The notes under the pieces were generated by a model. The model made no database searches. It was not told where the DNA came from and saw only the letters and a list, made by a program, of their open reading frames with translations. The translations under genes were made by a program, and so were the position numbers. Shown piece by piece: positions 34,235 to 41,696 of a DNA stretch of 64,000 nt (positions within the stretch are counted from its first letter, which is position 1; every line of letters starts with the position of its first letter). Source of the stretch: an uncultured Muribaculaceae bacterium (GTDB lineage Bacteria > Bacteroidota > Bacteroidia > Bacteroidales > Muribaculaceae); the NCBI GenBank assembly GCA_910586995.1, contig CAJUKZ010000009.1, positions 1-64,000 of the forward strand, written 5' to 3'.

Positions 34235-35130
34235 GAAAGCTTAATATCATAAAGATAGCCGCAGCGATAGCTGTGTGTGCCTTATCCTGGGCCGGCGCGT
34301 CGGCATCCGAAATGTCAGCCGACACAGTGTATCTTGTGGTGCGCGACACGGTCTATATCGAGCGTCCGGCCGAGCCCGTTCTGCCGGTCAATCCGGCCGA
34401 CGAAAAAGTGATAGTCGGCGAAGATACAGTGTCGATAATTCTGCCTGAGCGCAATTTCGGGCGTTACGACCGCGGTCTTTACAATTATCTGTTCGTGCCG
34501 CGAGGCCGCTGGGCTTTCGGGCTGACGGCAAGCTACGGTGAATTCAGTTCTGAGGATGTGCAGGTATTGTCGGTGTTGTCGGATTTCGACTTCAAGGGCA
34601 AGATGTACTCCATAAAGCCTTCGGTAAGCTACTTTTTCCGAAACAACCAGTCGGTGGGTTTCGTGCTTGATTATTCCCGAGGCGAGGCAAATCTCGGCAG
34701 CCTGAGCGTGGATATAGATGATGACCTGAGTTTCAACATACATGATGTGAGCTACTACAGCGAGAGCTATACGATGAGCGTGGCTTACCGCAACTATGTG
34801 GGACTTGGTCGAGAGAAGCGCTTCGCGGTATTCAACGAGGTGGCTCTTGCATTCGGCAGCGGTTCGTCGCGTTTCAAGCGGTATTATAACGACGAACTGC
34901 GTGACACGCGCACTTCCACCACCAAGGCTTCGCTGAATTTTTCGCCCGGTCTGTGTGTGTTCATTCAGGATAATGTGTGCTTCAATATCTCGTTCGGTGT
35001 GTTCGGTATCAAACTTGAGAAAGAGCGGCAGAGCACAAATGGCGAGGACGAGGGCTCAAGATTCTCGTCGGGAGCGAACTTCCGCTTCAATATCTTCAAC
35101 ATCAACTTCGGGATAGCCGTGGTGATATAA
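34231..35130 (+). CDS. Probable outer membrane beta-barrel protein, second of a tandem pair
   Basis: 299 residues with a signal peptide ending near residue 25 (AGASA before SEM). It is related to the preceding protein over the barrel region (about 85-299) but has an added N-terminal segment (about 26-84) containing a Pro-rich stretch (RPAEPVLPVNPADEK). That segment could be a periplasmic or peptidoglycan-facing linker. It starts inside the previous stop codon (ATGA) and is followed by the PCMD gene after 10 bp. Function unknown. Confidence 0.75.
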   Translation: MRKLNIIKIAAAIAVCALSWAGASASEMSADTVYLVVRDTVYIERPAEPVLPVNPADEKVIVGEDTVSIILPERNFGRYDRGLYNYLFVPRGRWAFGLTASYGEFSSEDVQVLSVLSDFDFKGKMYSIKPSVSYFFRNNQSVGFVLDYSRGEANLGSLSVDIDDDLSFNIHDVSYYSESYTMSVAYRNYVGLGREKRFAVFNEVALAFGSGSSRFKRYYNDELRDTRTSTTKASLNFSPGLCVFIQDNVCFNISFGVFGIKLEKERQSTNGEDEGSRFSSGANFRFNIFNINFGIAVVI

Positions 35131-35140
35131 TCGGTTGATC

Positions 35141-36727
35141 ATGAATACAAGGAGAAGACATAGTAATATATGTATGGTGTCCGCATTGCTGGCAATAGTC
35201 GTGCTGTGCGGATCGTGTATCAAGAATAATATTCCCTATCCCCGCATACAGGTCAATTTCAGACAGTTTGTGGTCGAGGGGCAGACTCGCCAGGCGCAGA
35301 TAGACTCGGTGAATATGGTGCTTACGGCATATATCGGCGAGACTGTAGACCCATATGATGTCCATGTGACTGAATATGCCATCACACCTAAGGCTGAGAT
35401 AGTGGATAATCCGTTCGACGCCGGTGGTGTCGACATGTCGGCAGATATGGTGCTTACCTTGAGGCTTTATCAGGACTACAAATGGGTGGTGCGCGCTGTG
35501 CAGGACATACGCCGCTACTTTACGGTCGAGGGGCAGATAGGATCGCCGGTGATAGATCCGGTGGGACGCCGCGTGATTGTGCAGATACCCCAGACGGCTG
35601 ATGCCTCGCGACTGCATGTGCTCACTGCCAAACTCGGACCGGAGGGTTCGGTGATCACGCCGGATATAGCAGGAACGACAGTGGATGCATCTCTGCCGTT
35701 GAAACTTGAGGTAAGCAGCTTCGGACGCACGCAGGAGTGGACCGTATATGTGGAAAAAACCGAGGCTATGGTGACTACTGTGCGTGCCGACGGATGGACC
35801 CGTGTGGCATGGATCTACGGACAGGCTCAGGTTGGCGCTGAATATGGCGTGGAGTACAGGATCAAGGGCGATTCCGAATGGAAGGTGTGTCCGCAGGACT
35901 GGATCACCTCTGAAGGCGGTGACTTCCGCGCGCGCCTGACCGGGCTGTTGCCTATGACGACATACGAGGCTCGTGCCATTAGTGGAGGAGACGAGGGTGC
36001 AGTGATGGAATTCACCACCGGACAGGACATTCAGATCGGCAATATGATGCTCGACGATTGGTGGAAAGACGGTAAGGTGTGGTGTCCGTGGACCGAAGGT
36101 GGTGAGCAGGTCTGGGATACCGGCAATAAAGGCGCTACCACACTCGGCGATTCGAACTCGACACCTACCGAAGATACCTCGACCGGCACAGGTCAGGCTG
36201 CCAGGCTCGAGACCAGATTTGTGGGTATCGGACCGCTTGGAAAACTTGCCGCCGGCAATATCTTTGTAGGTAAGTATGTCCGCACCGACGGCACTAACGG
36301 AGTCTTGAGCTTCGGACATCCCTTCGAGGAGCGTCCCACACGCCTGACGGGGTATTACAAATACAAGTCTGCCCCGATTTCGTCGGTGACGGAGGGCTAT
36401 GAGGCTCTTGCCGGACGTCCGGATACGTGTATCGTGTGGGTTGCGCTCATCGACAGCGACCAGCCATTCGAGGTGCGTACCAATCCGCGCAACAGACAGA
36501 TTTTCGATCCCGAAGGCTCGTATGTGGTCGCTTATGGAAAGATGCAGACAGCGGAGTCGTCCGATGCGTATGCACGGTTTGATATTGAGCTTGAATACAA
36601 GTCCACCGACCGCAAGCCCAAATATCTGCTGATAACGGCGTCGGCCTCCAAGTACGGCGACTATTTCACCGGTGGCAATGGGGCTGTGCTTTATGTGGAC
36701 GATCTTCAGCTTCTCTACGACTTCTGA
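35141..36727 (+). CDS. PCMD-domain lipoprotein
   Basis: A 528-residue lipoprotein with anchor Cys26 (VLCGSC). Early beta domains (about 30-215) precede a fibronectin-like stretch (about 215-290, with YGVEYRIKGDSEWKV). The C-terminal PCMD (putative carbohydrate metabolism) domain covers about 300-528, recognisable by DDWWKDGKVWCPW, WDTGN and the closing VLYVDDLQLLYDF. The domain resembles carbohydrate-binding jelly-rolls, and activity is not established. An in-frame TTG at 35135 exists, but ATG at 35141 fits the lipoprotein signal. It is the last gene of an operon with the two barrel-like proteins, suggesting a surface complex. Confidence 0.82.
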   Translation: MNTRRRHSNICMVSALLAIVVLCGSCIKNNIPYPRIQVNFRQFVVEGQTRQAQIDSVNMVLTAYIGETVDPYDVHVTEYAITPKAEIVDNPFDAGGVDMSADMVLTLRLYQDYKWVVRAVQDIRRYFTVEGQIGSPVIDPVGRRVIVQIPQTADASRLHVLTAKLGPEGSVITPDIAGTTVDASLPLKLEVSSFGRTQEWTVYVEKTEAMVTTVRADGWTRVAWIYGQAQVGAEYGVEYRIKGDSEWKVCPQDWITSEGGDFRARLTGLLPMTTYEARAISGGDEGAVMEFTTGQDIQIGNMMLDDWWKDGKVWCPWTEGGEQVWDTGNKGATTLGDSNSTPTEDTSTGTGQAARLETRFVGIGPLGKLAAGNIFVGKYVRTDGTNGVLSFGHPFEERPTRLTGYYKYKSAPISSVTEGYEALAGRPDTCIVWVALIDSDQPFEVRTNPRNRQIFDPEGSYVVAYGKMQTAESSDAYARFDIELEYKSTDRKPKYLLITASASKYGDYFTGGNGAVLYVDDLQLLYDF

Positions 36728-36796
36728 ATACAGGGAAAACCACTTGCCGCTTCCGGATGTTAATATAGGTGTAAGTCAATTTAAAACTTAGAGAAA

Positions 36797-37477
36797 ATGA
36801 AAGGAAAGAGTTCCATATTGTCGGCTGTGCTGATACTGACACTCGGTGTAGTTCTTGTGATAATCAACAGGAGTCTCCGTCCGGAGGGTATTGTAATATG
36901 CGGGGGCGTAATGTTCCTTGTGGCGGCGGTGCTTAATATATTCTTCTTCATGGGCGAGGATGCCGCCGACAATGGTAAACGCCGCAACGGTGGTGCTCTG
37001 ACGCGCATTTTCGGATGGCTGTCGTCTATAGCGGGCCTGATCCTGGGTCTGTGCATGCTCGTATTCGAGAGTTCCTTCACTCCGCTCATCCCGTATATTT
37101 TCGGCGGAGTGCTTATATTGGCCGCGGCTTTCCATTTCTATGTGCTGTCGTTGAGCTACCGTCCCATCGTATTTCCGGGTTGGACCTACGTTATTCCTGT
37201 GCTGATACTTGTGGCCGGTGTGTGGGTTTTCTTTATGGATGGCAATACTTCGAGCAGCCTTATGATGATCCTGACCGGCAGCGGACTATGCGTGTTCTCG
37301 GTAGGGGTGATCATAGAGAGCGTATTTATACATAGCTATAACAAACAGCTGCGCAAGGGCGTCGTAGCCGGTCAGCCGGCAGCGCACGACACAAAAGTTG
37401 AGGATGTCGATGCCACAGATGCCGCCGCGCAGCCTGAAAAAAGCAAATTGCGTACACTTGATGAAGCAGACAAATGA
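36797..37477 (+). CDS. DUF308/HdeD-like integral membrane protein
   Basis: 226 residues with five or six hydrophobic helices spanning about 5-180, then a charged, probably disordered cytoplasmic tail (about 190-226). Pairwise repeated helices with Gly-rich turns (ICGGVMFLVAAVLNIFFFM, IFGGVLILAAAFHFYVL) resemble the DUF308/HdeD family. Function unknown. Its last 17 bp overlap the start of the YhhQ-like gene. Confidence 0.75.
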   Translation: MKGKSSILSAVLILTLGVVLVIINRSLRPEGIVICGGVMFLVAAVLNIFFFMGEDAADNGKRRNGGALTRIFGWLSSIAGLILGLCMLVFESSFTPLIPYIFGGVLILAAAFHFYVLSLSYRPIVFPGWTYVIPVLILVAGVWVFFMDGNTSSSLMMILTGSGLCVFSVGVIIESVFIHSYNKQLRKGVVAGQPAAHDTKVEDVDATDAAAQPEKSKLRTLDEADK

Positions 37478-38189
37478 AACGTCCGCGTGGCACGCACAGC
37501 AGGCGGCCAGGTCTTTTTCCTTGCCGCTGACAGTGCTGACAGTATTGTTCTGCGTGCTGCTGATAATCTCCAATCTTATAGAAATAAAAACAGTAGACCT
37601 TGGCTGGCTGCAGATCACAGCCGGCTTTGTGGTGTTTCCGTTGAGTTATATCATCAACGACTGCATAGTTGAGGTCTATGGATTTGCCAAAGCCCGTCTG
37701 GTGATATGGCTTGGCTTTGCGATGAGTCTTATGGTCAGTCTGTTTCTGCAGTTGGCCATCATGCTGCCCGGCAGTGCAGAATGGACAGCCCAGGATGCAA
37801 TGGCCACAGTCTACGGCAATGTGCCGCGTATCATGGCCGCGAGTTTTGCAGCTTTCCTATGCGGGTCGATGATAAATGCATACGTCATGGCCCGGATGAA
37901 GCGGACATCGGGAGGTCGGCATTTCTCGCTGCGTGCAATAGTATCGACGCTGTGGGGCGAAAGCGTGGATTCGCTGATATTCTTTCCCGTGGCGTTCGGC
38001 GGCATATTGCCTTGGAGTGTCATAGTCAGGCTTATGGTGACTCAGGCACTGTTGAAGACCGGTTATGAGATAGTGATCCTGCCGGTGACTATCCGGGCCG
38101 TGCGCCTGCTCAAGAGGATCGAAGGCGGAGATTCCGCTCCTGAGCCTGAGGTGAAATCGTTCAAATGGTGGCGGATCAATGAGTTTTGA
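37461..38189 (+). CDS. Queuosine precursor transporter, YhhQ/VUT family
   Basis: A 242-residue inner membrane transporter of the YhhQ (COG1738) family, which imports preQ0/preQ1-type queuosine precursors for tRNA modification. Six helices fit the family. Typical motifs are ISNLIEIKTVDLG, FPLSYIINDCIVEVYGF and LWGESVDSLIFFPVAF. Upstream in-frame Met codons would overlap the previous gene heavily, so MKQTNETS at 37461 is the best start. It overlaps the HAD gene by 11 bp, indicating one operon. Confidence 0.88.
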   Translation: MKQTNETSAWHAQQAARSFSLPLTVLTVLFCVLLIISNLIEIKTVDLGWLQITAGFVVFPLSYIINDCIVEVYGFAKARLVIWLGFAMSLMVSLFLQLAIMLPGSAEWTAQDAMATVYGNVPRIMAASFAAFLCGSMINAYVMARMKRTSGGRHFSLRAIVSTLWGESVDSLIFFPVAFGGILPWSVIVRLMVTQALLKTGYEIVILPVTIRAVRLLKRIEGGDSAPEPEVKSFKWWRINEF

Positions 38190-38850
38190 AGAATCTCTGG
38201 ATCCGGCTTCTACGCCCTGGATATGGCTTGATCTGGATGACACGCTATGGGATTTCCGGCGCAACTCATTGGACACGCTGCGGGAGTTCTACGAGGTTCA
38301 CGGTCTTTCGAGGTTATGGCCTGATGAAGATAGCTGGATAGACAGTTATCATGCGGTGAATGCCGGGCTGTGGGAACGTTACAGCCGGGGAGAGATAGAC
38401 GAAGGTTTCTTGCGCATGGAGCGTTTTCGTGTGCCTCTGACCGAAGCCGGAATGCCGGATGATGAGGCGCGACGGTTGTCGGTATTTTTCGATACAGACT
38501 ATCTTGAACGTCTTGCGAGCCGTAGCCGACTTGTGCCAGGAGCGCGTGAGTTGCTTGACAGGCTGCATGGGCGTGGTTTCAGACTCGGAATACTGAGCAA
38601 CGGATTCGCCGACACGCAACGCAAGAAACTGCAGGTGTCAGGTATAGCGCATTATTTCAGTCATGTGGTTCTGAGCGAGGAAGCAGGAGCGCCTAAGCCG
38701 TCGGTAGCGATATTCAGATATGCCGAGCATATGTGCGGAGCTGAAGCGCGCGAATGTGTGATGATAGGCGACAATCCGTCGACCGACATAGCCGGTGCTT
38801 TGGCAGCCGGATGGCGTGCGTGCCTGATCTCCGATATTCTCGGAATGTGA
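38179..38850 (+). CDS. HAD-superfamily phosphatase, YjjG-like nucleotidase
   Basis: 223 residues. The nucleophile motif DLDDT carries Asp18 and Asp20. A helical cap (about 30-105) is followed by motif II LGILSNGF, motif III Lys in GAPKPS and motif IV VMIGDNPSTDI. The overall pattern fits YjjG-type pyrimidine nucleotidases that hydrolyse non-canonical nucleoside monophosphates. The substrate is inferred from similarity. It overlaps yhhQ by 11 bp at its start. An inverted repeat (38863-38906) follows. Confidence 0.85.
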   Translation: MSFEESLDPASTPWIWLDLDDTLWDFRRNSLDTLREFYEVHGLSRLWPDEDSWIDSYHAVNAGLWERYSRGEIDEGFLRMERFRVPLTEAGMPDDEARRLSVFFDTDYLERLASRSRLVPGARELLDRLHGRGFRLGILSNGFADTQRKKLQVSGIAHYFSHVVLSEEAGAPKPSVAIFRYAEHMCGAEARECVMIGDNPSTDIAGALAAGWRACLISDILGM

Positions 38851-38862
38851 GCGCATAAGGCA

Positions 38863-38906
38863 GTCCCGGAAACGCTGCCTCTGTTATGATGCGGAATTTC
38901 CGGGAC
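38863..38906. repeat. Inverted repeat between the HAD gene and the capsid-like gene
   Basis: GTCCCGGAAA (38863-38872) and TTTCCGGGAC (38897-38906), a perfect 10-bp inverted repeat. An alternative GGCAG/CTGCC stem overlaps it. There is no T-run, so a shared terminator between convergent genes is possible but not typical. Confidence 0.5.
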
Positions 38907-38931
38907 GTGGGTATGGCCTTATTCAGGTGTT

Positions 38932-40176
38932 TCAGCCTGCGGAAGTCATGTCGATGACACGCAGGTGTGCTTTAGGATTGCGTAGCACAAGACAACTGCA
39001 TTCTGTTATGACTATGGCATCGGTATTCCTGATTCCAGCTCCGCGCAGGTCGAGACGGTCGGTGCGGAAGGGGATGTGTGAATATTTTGTGATGTATTCA
39101 GGGTCAATTACCATGCCGTCGGCCGAGTGTCCGCAATCGTCGAAAATCTCGGAGTGTATGACGTAGAGTCGGCCGAAGTTGGTGATTATCTCCCTGAATT
39201 CAAGACCCCATTTCACATAAGTCTGGTTGCCTTGAAGGATCTTGTGGGTCGAGAGGTGCGCGATCTTCGACATAAGGTCAGATCCGGCAAGGAGAATCTT
39301 GCGGTGATTGCCTGAGTTCTTGGTAAAAGCTTTGCGGCAGAGATCAACAAGCGTAGCTTCCGAGAACGTCTTTCCGGCAGGGATGCTGAACTCGTCGCCG
39401 GCCTGATTCCATATACCTCCTGTAAGGAAAATCTCCTCGTTTGTGTCGGGATGGCGCATGCGCAATTTTTTGCCGAAGATAAAGTTTTTCTCCATTCCGA
39501 GTCTCATGTCGGCAATCGCGATCTCCTCCTGGTCCGAGAAGCTCCAGCCAACTTCTTTATTGCTGATTCTCTGTAAAATAGATTGCTCTACCTGCATTTT
39601 AAAAATTTGGCAGAAATTTGAGGATTTGGTCGGAAGTGCTTCGAACTGAGGCGTCTGCACGTCGAGTTCAGCCGCCGCTCGCCCCATGCGCACTACAGGC
39701 GATCCGGCGGGGACGCTGGTTGCAAATTTTCCGCCGGCAGATTCGCGTCCGAGGTTGAAGACACAGGCCTGTACGCTGTCTTTGTCGGCAGCAATCACGT
39801 AGCCTGTGACGTGGCCGGTCTCACCAGTGTTGGCGTCGGCATATTTGGCGGCAGGGAAGAGAATTGTCTCCGATGGCTGGAATATGGCATTGCGGTCGGT
39901 CGAGAATTCCACTATGATTCCTGTATCTGTGCTGTCGGGGGTGACGGAGGTTGTAATAGCACCGGAGAGATTTGCCTATATTTCTTTGGATGCTACAGAG
40001 TAGTAGTCCACAATCATAGATCCGCAAGGACGGCATCCTGCGAGGCGGGAGATCTGGTCGACAGGGGTTGCCATCGGGCGTACTTTCACGATGCGCTGGT
40101 CTATCTCGTTGCGCAGCAGCGACGGCGACATTTCGCGGGAATCGGTGGTTGTCAGTGGTTTTGCATTGATTTCCAT
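38932..40176 (-). pseudogene. Lone SU10/HK97-type major capsid-like gene interrupted by one in-frame TAG
   Basis: One continuous minus-strand frame of 415 codons: 66 residues from ATG at 40176, a single TAG (39978-39976), then 347 residues to the stop at 38932. Phase is unbroken across the TAG, and a GTG at 39912 could restart translation. Capsid-like features are the N-terminal RIVKVRPMATPVDQISRLAG, the central CQIFKMQVEQSIL with EIAIADMRLGMEKNFIFG, and the C-terminal MVIDPEY and CLVLRNPKAH. This resembles the SU10 major capsid family (DUF5309). No terminase, portal, protease or integrase is nearby. Either the gene is broken by a nonsense change, or TAG is read through. A -7 element TAACTTTG lies upstream. 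The family call is from memory of motifs and is moderately sure. Confidence 0.6.
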
Positions 40177-40249
40177 AGTTTTAGTAAAAGATTGATAAGT
40201 TTGTAATGTTAATAAAAACGTGTAATGGATGTCATGACTGATGACACTG

Positions 40250-40257
40250 CAAAGTTA
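40250..40257 (-). promoter_or_regulatory. -7 element upstream of the capsid-like gene
   Basis: Minus-strand TAACTTTG, exact TAnnTTTG, 74 bp before the ATG at 40176. There is no matching -33. It suggests transcription by the host housekeeping sigma factor. Confidence 0.45.
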
Positions 40258-40386
40258 GCCACAGGCAGCGTCTGTCCGACCCGGAAGTTTGCCCGGTCGG
40301 GAAACAAGCTCCGGATTTGTAGAGATTTGTCCGGTATCACAGCAGATTAGTGTGCGCCTGAGTATGGAAATGCCGCGATTTCTTTG

Positions 40387-40394
40387 TAACTTTG
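40387..40394 (+). promoter_or_regulatory. -7 element upstream of the GlmU-like gene
   Basis: TAACTTTG, exact TAnnTTTG. The predicted start near 40401 excludes the in-frame ATG at 40392 and favours 40410 or 40416. The -33 region is weak. Confidence 0.5.
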
Positions 40395-40409
40395 TACATC
40401 ACAATATGC

Positions 40410-41648
40410 ATGAATATGAAAGTATCACTTGTCGTCTTTAGAGATCCGGAGGATGTGAGGCTCAATCTGCTTCCTCTGACATATACACGCCCTATAAGTG
40501 AGATAACTATGGGTGCGCTCACAATACGTGAAAAGTGGCTCAGAAGAATTGATGCTGATGCCTATTGCTGGCTCACAGCAGACTATCTTACGGAAAAGTT
40601 TCCATCCGAACCGATAAGGCTGTCGGAAAGAGCAACCTGTGGGTTATGCGCCGGCGCTACTCTTACGGTGGACGGCAATGTGCTTCCTTCCGACAATCTT
40701 GTAGCAGCCATATCAAAGGCTGTGGACAGCCATCCCGGTCAGCCGCTGACTCTTGCAGCTCCCGGTGGTAAGGTATTCGGAACATATGTGCCTGAGGATA
40801 CAGACGTGAAGGATGCCCTGACTGCTGTGCTTGATTGTCCGTTAGTGACTATTGACTGGGTGTATGACATATTCCTGAAGAATTTCGATGCGATAGCGGA
40901 TGATTTCGCATTGCTGACCAACGGGCGCAAGTCTGCGCCGCTCGATCCGTCGTGCCGTCTGGTGGGAGATCCGTCGCAGCTTTTCATTGAGGAAGGTGCG
41001 GAAGTCACCGGTGCTATCATCAATGTGACGTCAGGTCCGGTATACATATCCTCGACATCCACAGTGATGGAGGGTGCTTGTATGCGTGGCCCGATAGCGA
41101 TGTGTGCGCATTCCCAGGTGAACATGGGTACAAAAGTATATGGAGGCACTACATTGGGAGTTTATTGTAAAGTAGGCGGCGAGATCAACAATGTAGTGAT
41201 GCTGGGCTATTCCAACAAGGCTCACGAAGGCTTCCTTGGAAATGCGGTGATAGGCCAGTGGTGCAATCTCGGTGCAGGATGTGTGGCATCAAATCTGAAG
41301 AACGACTATACGGAAATAAAGTTGTGGAATTATCCTGCGCATCGTTTCCTGCGCACAGGTCTGCAATTCTGCGGATTGATAATGGGAGACCACTCCAAGG
41401 CCGGGATCAACTCGATGTTCAACACAGCATCTGTGACCGGAGTAGGCGTGAATATCCACGGGTCAGGATTTCCACGCAATTTCGTGGCCTCATTTCAGGA
41501 GGGATCGACTGCGGGTCTGACAGATGTGCCAATGGCTAAGTTCCTCGACACCGCGCGCCGCATGATGGCACGGCGAAATGTGGAACTTACTGAGGCTGAT
41601 GTGCGTATGTTTGATGCGATACGCCACATAGCCGACGACTACAAATAG
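40410..41648 (+). CDS. GlmU-family sugar-1-phosphate nucleotidyltransferase/acetyltransferase-like protein
   Basis: 412 residues. The N-terminal half (about 1-190) begins with VVFRDPEDVRLNLLPLTYTRP, and a left-handed beta-helix of hexapeptide repeats covers about 200-375 (GPVYISSTSTVMEGACMRGP). This two-part layout matches the alternative GlmU family of Bacteroidetes, proposed to make UDP-GlcNAc or a related nucleotide sugar. The N-terminal half lacks the classic GxGTRM loop, so the exact reaction is uncertain. MNMKV leaves 40410 or 40416 as start. The antiporter gene follows 48 bp later. Confidence 0.85.
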   Translation: MNMKVSLVVFRDPEDVRLNLLPLTYTRPISEITMGALTIREKWLRRIDADAYCWLTADYLTEKFPSEPIRLSERATCGLCAGATLTVDGNVLPSDNLVAAISKAVDSHPGQPLTLAAPGGKVFGTYVPEDTDVKDALTAVLDCPLVTIDWVYDIFLKNFDAIADDFALLTNGRKSAPLDPSCRLVGDPSQLFIEEGAEVTGAIINVTSGPVYISSTSTVMEGACMRGPIAMCAHSQVNMGTKVYGGTTLGVYCKVGGEINNVVMLGYSNKAHEGFLGNAVIGQWCNLGAGCVASNLKNDYTEIKLWNYPAHRFLRTGLQFCGLIMGDHSKAGINSMFNTASVTGVGVNIHGSGFPRNFVASFQEGSTAGLTDVPMAKFLDTARRMMARRNVELTEADVRMFDAIRHIADDYK

Positions 41649-41696
41649 TAAATAACGACAGCCTGTACCGAAGGCGAAAAATCACCCCTCCGAACA

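Noticed and set aside
38932..40176. Larger prophage around the capsid-like gene
   Set aside because: Flanking genes on both sides are ordinary metabolic genes, with no terminase, portal, tail or integrase and no attachment-site repeat found.
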